A stretch of 25,662 bases of DNA from Brevifilum sp029548365 (GTDB taxonomy: Bacteria > Chloroflexota > Anaerolineae > Anaerolineales > Anaerolineaceae): positions 1-25,662 of the forward strand of contig DAOSSA010000028.1 of assembly GCA_035376985.1 (NCBI GenBank). Direction: 5' to 3'. Made by a program: the position numbers and the translations under genes. Numbering within the stretch: the stretch's first letter is position 1; each line of letters begins with the position of its first letter. This document shows positions 22,114-25,662 of this stretch, one piece after another. The notes under the pieces are model-generated. The model saw only the letters and a program-made list of their open reading frames with translations, was not told the DNA's origin and searched no databases.

Positions 22114-23418
22114 ATGGAAAAAACAAAGATGAACTATTTGAAAACTTTTTTACTGGGATTTGGCTTTTTTGGCGTCAGCGTCATCTGGTCAGTCTACAAT
22201 GCCTTCGTACCGTTATTCCTGGACGAGCGCTTTGGACTGCATGCAGGTTTTATTTCCTTTATCATGGTATTGGATAACATCGCTGCCCTGGTCATTCAAC
22301 CGCCCCTGGGTATCTTTTCCGACCGTGTGCGATCACCGATCGGTCGGCGTTTGCCCTTCATCGTGGTAGGCGCGCCGGTAGCAGCTGGTATGTTCGGATT
22401 GATCCCTCACGCCCAGGTGCTGCCACTATTTATCTTCAGCTGTATTACATTGCTGTTGGCGATGGCTTTTTGGCGCACCCCTGTGGTCGCTTTGATGCCC
22501 GATACCACGCCTTCTGAACATCGTTCACCAGCTAACGGCGTGATCAACCTGATGGGCGGTCTGGGCACTGTGCTGGCAACACTGATTGGCGGTCCTCTTT
22601 ATAATATCAACCCGGCGTATCCTTTTTATCTTGGTGGCGGATTGGTGACTTTGGCAGCCATTCTTGTTTTGATCTTCATTCGAGAGCCCAAGGAATACAT
22701 TGCCTCCAAACTACACCTAGCAGATAAAGCTGAAGGTAGCCAGATGGAAACCAATGTGTTAAAGAATATCTCAAATGTGTTTACACAAAAAGATAAAAGC
22801 GCTTTATTTATCTTGTTGTCAATCCTGCTCTGGTTTATCGCCTGGAATTCGCTCGAAACTTTCTTTACGCTGTTTGGAGTCAACCATCTTGGCCTGACTG
22901 GCGGTGATAGCGCTTTTCAAATCTCTTTTACCGGCCTGTCCTTCATGCTGATGGCCATTCCAGCAGGTATTTTAGCTCGCAAGTTCAAACGCAAGAGAGT
23001 GATCAGTGCCGGCTTGTGGGTCATGATCGCTACCATGATCTTGATCTACCTGATCCCTGGAAACATCCTGACAACCAAATTCGCCTCTTTGATGGGTTCT
23101 GGTTTTTATGTAATCTCCATCATCCTGATCGTAGCTGGTTTTGGATGGGCAATGATCAACGTAAACTCATTGCCCATGGTGGTGGATATGACCGATGATG
23201 AACGCATTGGTACCTATACCGGTTTGTATTATTTCTTCTCACAATTGGCTGCCACCATCGGACCCGTCTTGTTTGGATGGTCAATTCAGCTTTCAGGGAA
23301 CAATTATCGGCTGATGATGATCATTGCCCCGATTTTCTTCTTCCTGGCATTTCTCACAATGTTCGGCGTCAAAAAAGGCGAAGCCAAACCGGTCTCCGTC
23401 CCAGAAAGTGAGGTGTAA
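22114..23418 (+). CDS. MFS transporter, SLC45/GPH-like sugar transporter type
   Basis: Twelve-helix major facilitator superfamily protein of 434 residues. The loop 2-3 motif reads GIFSDRVRSPIGRRLPFI, which fits G-x3-D-R-x5-G-R-R, and the stretch LMPDTTPSEHRSPANGVINLMGG resembles the sucrose/maltose-type SLC45 and GPH families. A charged loop of about 40 residues between helices 6 and 7 (KEYIASKLHL to TQKDKS) is normal. AAGGAG lies 6 bases before the ATG, and the gene follows trmD by 9 bases, so the two share a transcript. Substrate is inferred only from family resemblance: probably a disaccharide or glycoside with a cation. Confidence 0.88.
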   Translation: MEKTKMNYLKTFLLGFGFFGVSVIWSVYNAFVPLFLDERFGLHAGFISFIMVLDNIAALVIQPPLGIFSDRVRSPIGRRLPFIVVGAPVAAGMFGLIPHAQVLPLFIFSCITLLLAMAFWRTPVVALMPDTTPSEHRSPANGVINLMGGLGTVLATLIGGPLYNINPAYPFYLGGGLVTLAAILVLIFIREPKEYIASKLHLADKAEGSQMETNVLKNISNVFTQKDKSALFILLSILLWFIAWNSLETFFTLFGVNHLGLTGGDSAFQISFTGLSFMLMAIPAGILARKFKRKRVISAGLWVMIATMILIYLIPGNILTTKFASLMGSGFYVISIILIVAGFGWAMINVNSLPMVVDMTDDERIGTYTGLYYFFSQLAATIGPVLFGWSIQLSGNNYRLMMIIAPIFFFLAFLTMFGVKKGEAKPVSVPESEV

Positions 23419-23435
23419 ATCAGATCAAATTGACC

Positions 23436-23464
23436 TTGTAACTAAACGGATTAAGAATTATACT
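23436..23464 (+). promoter_or_regulatory. Promoter of the nucleoside ABC importer operon
   Basis: TTGTAA (23436-23441), 17-base spacer, TATACT (23459-23464). It lies just after the MFS gene and gives a leader of about 59 bases. Confidence 0.6.
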
Positions 23465-23470
23465 TAATTA

Positions 23471-23489
23471 AGGTTTTGTCTTAAAACCT
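23471..23489 (+). promoter_or_regulatory. Hairpin/dyad at the start of the bmp leader
   Basis: AGGTTTT (23471-23477), 5-base loop, AAAACCT (23483-23489): a perfect 7-bp inverted repeat at the predicted transcription start. It could be a repressor operator or a 5' stabilising stem. No T run follows, so it is not a terminator for the MFS gene. Confidence 0.45.
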
Positions 23490-23529
23490 GACACAAAAAA
23501 ACCATATCCAATTAAAGGAGGAGTATCTT

Positions 23530-24564
23530 ATGTCCAAGAAAATTTTGTTCGTTTTTGCTTTTCTTATGATTGGCAGCCTTGTATTGGCTGCCTGCGGCCC
23601 TGCCGCACCCAAAGCTGAGGAAGTCCTGGTGTGCCAGATCACCGATACCGGCGGTATCGATGATAAATCCTTCAATGCAACCGCCTGGAAGGGCATCCAG
23701 GATGCCATGGATGATCTGGGTATCGAGGGAAAATATCTCGAATCACAAGAAGTTGCTGATTACGAGAAAAACCTCAACGCATTCATCGAAGAGGGCTGCG
23801 ACCTGGTCATCACGGTTGGCTTCTTGATTGGCGATGCCACCGCTGCATCTGCAGAAGCTAATCCAGACCGCAAATTCTCGATTATCGACTTTGCCTATGA
23901 TCCGCCAATTTCCAACGTTGTGGGACAGATCTTCCAGACTGACGAGGCCGGATTCCTTGCCGGTTATGCAGCCGCTGCAGTCACCAAAACCGGAAAAGTC
24001 GGCACCTTCGGTGGCTTGCCGATCCCCACAGTCACCATCTTCATGAAGGGCTTTGTTGAAGGCGTTGATTATTACAATGCCGCCAAGGGCACCAATGTTG
24101 TCGTCCTTGGCTACGACCTGGAAGATGAAACCAAAGGCTTGTTCTCCATGGACTTTGACGATCAGCAAAAAGGCCGTGAGCTGGCTGTTTCCTTAATGGA
24201 CGAAGGCGCTGATGTGATCATGCCTGTGGCTGGCCCCGTTGGCCTTGGCGCAGCCGCCGCCATCCAGGAACGCGGTAACGCCTATTTGATCGGTGTCGAT
24301 TCCGATTGGTTCCTGACAGCCCCTGAATATGGCGCCATCACCCTCACCTCCGTCATGAAAATGATGGATGCGACCACCGTCCAGGTGATTGAATCCGTAA
24401 TAGACGACACCTTTGCTGGCGGAAATGTGGTGGGTACGCTTGAAAATGGCGGCGTGGATATCGCACCCTTCCATGACCTCGATCACCTGATCACTGCAGA
24501 AGTTAAAGCTGAACTCGAGCAAATCAAAGCCGACATCATCTCCGGCGCCATCAAACTGAAATAA
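23530..24564 (+). CDS. BMP family lipoprotein, nucleoside ABC importer substrate-binding protein
   Basis: Periplasmic-type binding lipoprotein of the basic membrane protein (PnrA/Med) family, which captures purine and other nucleosides for an ABC importer. The N-terminus is a lipoprotein signal with lipobox LAAC (lipidated C22). The BMP hallmark GGIDDKSFN is at 41-49, and the C-terminal lobe contains the usual PVAGPVGLGAAAAI and GVDSDW segments. The 344-residue length is typical. AAAGGAGG stands about 10 bases before the ATG. The gene is followed by a strong terminator and then the ATPase gene, which would keep the binding protein in excess of the pump. Confidence 0.94.
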   Translation: MSKKILFVFAFLMIGSLVLAACGPAAPKAEEVLVCQITDTGGIDDKSFNATAWKGIQDAMDDLGIEGKYLESQEVADYEKNLNAFIEEGCDLVITVGFLIGDATAASAEANPDRKFSIIDFAYDPPISNVVGQIFQTDEAGFLAGYAAAAVTKTGKVGTFGGLPIPTVTIFMKGFVEGVDYYNAAKGTNVVVLGYDLEDETKGLFSMDFDDQQKGRELAVSLMDEGADVIMPVAGPVGLGAAAAIQERGNAYLIGVDSDWFLTAPEYGAITLTSVMKMMDATTVQVIESVIDDTFAGGNVVGTLENGGVDIAPFHDLDHLITAEVKAELEQIKADIISGAIKLK

Positions 24565-24583
24565 ACGCTCGTGGATAAAAAGA

Positions 24584-24616
24584 TCGGGTTGGAGTCTTTC
24601 TCCAACCCGACTTTTT
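24584..24616 (+). terminator. Strong intra-operon terminator between bmp and the ATPase gene
   Basis: TCGGGTTGGAG (24584-24594) and CTCCAACCCGA (24600-24610) form a perfect 11-bp stem with a 5-base loop, followed by CTTTTT. It lies 19 bases after the stop codon of the lipoprotein gene. Confidence 0.93.
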
Positions 24617-24672
24617 AAAAAACCTGAAATAATGATCCATTTTTATTTTCTAAATAGAGAAATGGGGTTAAG

Positions 24673-25662
24673 ATGACGCCAATTCTTCAATTAAGTGGGA
24701 TCACAAAACGATTTCCCGGCGTATTGGCTAACGATCATATCGATCTGTACCTGAATCAAGGTGAAATTCTGGGGCTGTTAGGCGAAAACGGCGCTGGAAA
24801 ATCGACCCTGATGAATATTCTCTATGGATTGTATCAGCCTGATGAAGGTGAAATCTTTGTCAATGGCGAAAGTGTTGTGATCAATTCGCCCACAGATGCT
24901 ATCCAAGCCGGCATTGGAATGGTCCATCAGCATTTTATGCTCATTCCAGTGTTTACCGTAGCTGAAAATGTGATGCTGGGTCAGGAATCGATCAAATTTG
25001 GCGATTTTCTCGATCGTACTGATGCTTCGAAAAAGATCTTTGAAATTTCAGAACAATTCAACCTGCCAGTTCACCCCAATGACCTGGTCAGAGATTTGCC
25101 GGTTGGTATTCAGCAAAAAGTAGAGATCATTAAACTCCTCTATCGTGAAGCGGAGATATTGATCTTCGATGAACCCACCGCTGTCCTCACTCCCCAGGAG
25201 GCAGACGAATTGTTTGCCATCATGCGCTCGCTGGCCCTTCAGGGTAAGTCGATCATCTTCATCACCCATAAGCTGCGCGAGGTGCTGGAGGTGGCAGACC
25301 GCATCATGGTGATCCGGCTTGGCGCCGTGGTTGGCGAGACCACACCCGATGGCGCCTCCAAAAACAGCCTGGCAGCGATGATGGTCGGCCGCGAAGTAAA
25401 CCTCGTTGTCGATAAGGAAGTGAAAATTCCCGGTGAAGTGGTGTTAAGCGTTCAGGACCTGGTGGTGACGGACAAATTCCAGAACATCGTGGTGGATCAT
25501 GTCTCACTGGATGTGCGCTCCGGGGAGATTGTTGGCATCGCTGGCGTTCAGGGTAACGGGCAAACTGAGCTGGTCGAAGCCGTTACCGGCTTGCGGAAAA
25601 ACTCCGGCGGTCTGATCAACCTTCTCGGTGAGAATATCACCCATGCCACGCCCCGCCAAATC
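24673..25662 (+). CDS. ABC transporter ATP-binding protein of the BMP nucleoside importer, 5' part
   Basis: Two-domain sugar/nucleoside-type ATPase (RbsA/NupA-like) running off the right end; 330 codons are seen of about 500 expected. In the first domain Walker A is GENGAGKS (37-44), the Q-loop Gln is Q86, the signature is the degenerate LPVGIQQ (142-148) usual for BMP-linked ATPases, Walker B ends in D166-E167, and the switch His is in FITHKL. The second domain begins near residue 255, with the expected altered Walker A GVQGNGQTE. The ATG at 24673 is preceded by GGGG in a weak ribosome binding site. Permease genes should follow to the right. Confidence 0.93.
   Translation, partial: MTPILQLSGITKRFPGVLANDHIDLYLNQGEILGLLGENGAGKSTLMNILYGLYQPDEGEIFVNGESVVINSPTDAIQAGIGMVHQHFMLIPVFTVAENVMLGQESIKFGDFLDRTDASKKIFEISEQFNLPVHPNDLVRDLPVGIQQKVEIIKLLYREAEILIFDEPTAVLTPQEADELFAIMRSLALQGKSIIFITHKLREVLEVADRIMVIRLGAVVGETTPDGASKNSLAAMMVGREVNLVVDKEVKIPGEVVLSVQDLVVTDKFQNIVVDHVSLDVRSGEIVGIAGVQGNGQTELVEAVTGLRKNSGGLINLLGENITHATPRQI

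Noticed and set aside
23743..24168. 141-residue minus-strand frame
   Set aside because: Shadow of the BMP lipoprotein gene.
1..25662. CRISPR arrays, insertion sequences, tRNA or rRNA genes, prophage
   Set aside because: I found no regularly spaced repeats, transposase motifs, cloverleaf with CCA-type end, or phage structural genes; the dispersed repeat has only two copies here and carries no gene.

Overview
The window looks like chromosomal DNA of an anaerobic Chloroflexota bacterium, most likely class Anaerolineae. This rests on the mix of genes (a paired M16 peptidase system, a metallophosphoesterase with a D-x-E first motif, PadR with a HAAS-like membrane partner, a BMP-type nucleoside importer) and on a GC-rich intergenic repeat of a style I associate with that group. 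It is an inference from content; no rRNA or tRNA gene is present to confirm it. The assembly has one run of exactly 100 N (14545-14644) inside a gene region, so the window is a scaffold of at least two contigs.

Layout. 1-288: a dispersed repeat and an extended -10 promoter. 289-5945: full-length FtsK translocase, a four-domain S1 protein with its own consensus promoter and a foldable leader, a terminator, then an M19 dipeptidase overlapping a four-helix membrane protein. 6217-9885: two adjacent M16 peptidase genes (one with the zinc site, one without), acpS, and a metallophosphoesterase. 9877-11059 (minus): a two-gene unit, a small stand-alone FtsK-type ATPase and an 88-residue protein. It is driven by a near-perfect promoter in which one LexA-type GAAC-N4-GTTC box fills the -35/-10 spacer and a second covers the start point. 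11060-11511: a second copy of the dispersed repeat and no gene. 11512-13726 (minus): an alkaline-phosphatase-superfamily phosphodiesterase and a nucleoside phosphorylase. 13909-15227: one or two unrecognised genes interrupted by the assembly gap. 15212-16066 (minus): an orphan DNA methyltransferase. 16245-17184: padR plus a membrane partner with a shortened HAAS region. 17185-17780: a decayed stretch holding a glycosyltransferase remnant. 17781-18149: a single-pass membrane protein. 18214-21266: polyphosphate kinase and inorganic pyrophosphatase, divergent. 21343-23418: trmD (apparently leaderless) and an MFS transporter. 23530-25662: BMP-family lipoprotein and the first part of its ABC ATPase, separated by a strong terminator.

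Most of the window is ordinary housekeeping and transport. The item most likely to be undescribed is the damage-controlled 'mini-FtsK' plus small-protein operon at 9877-11059: the control region is visible in the sequence, while the role of the two proteins is unknown to me. Secondary points are the S1 leader that can close into a stem starting at the predicted first transcribed base, two genes whose -10 lies 6 bases before the ATG, a repeat module that sits in opposite orientation in its two copies, and two gene remnants too short or start-less to be found by simple ORF calling.
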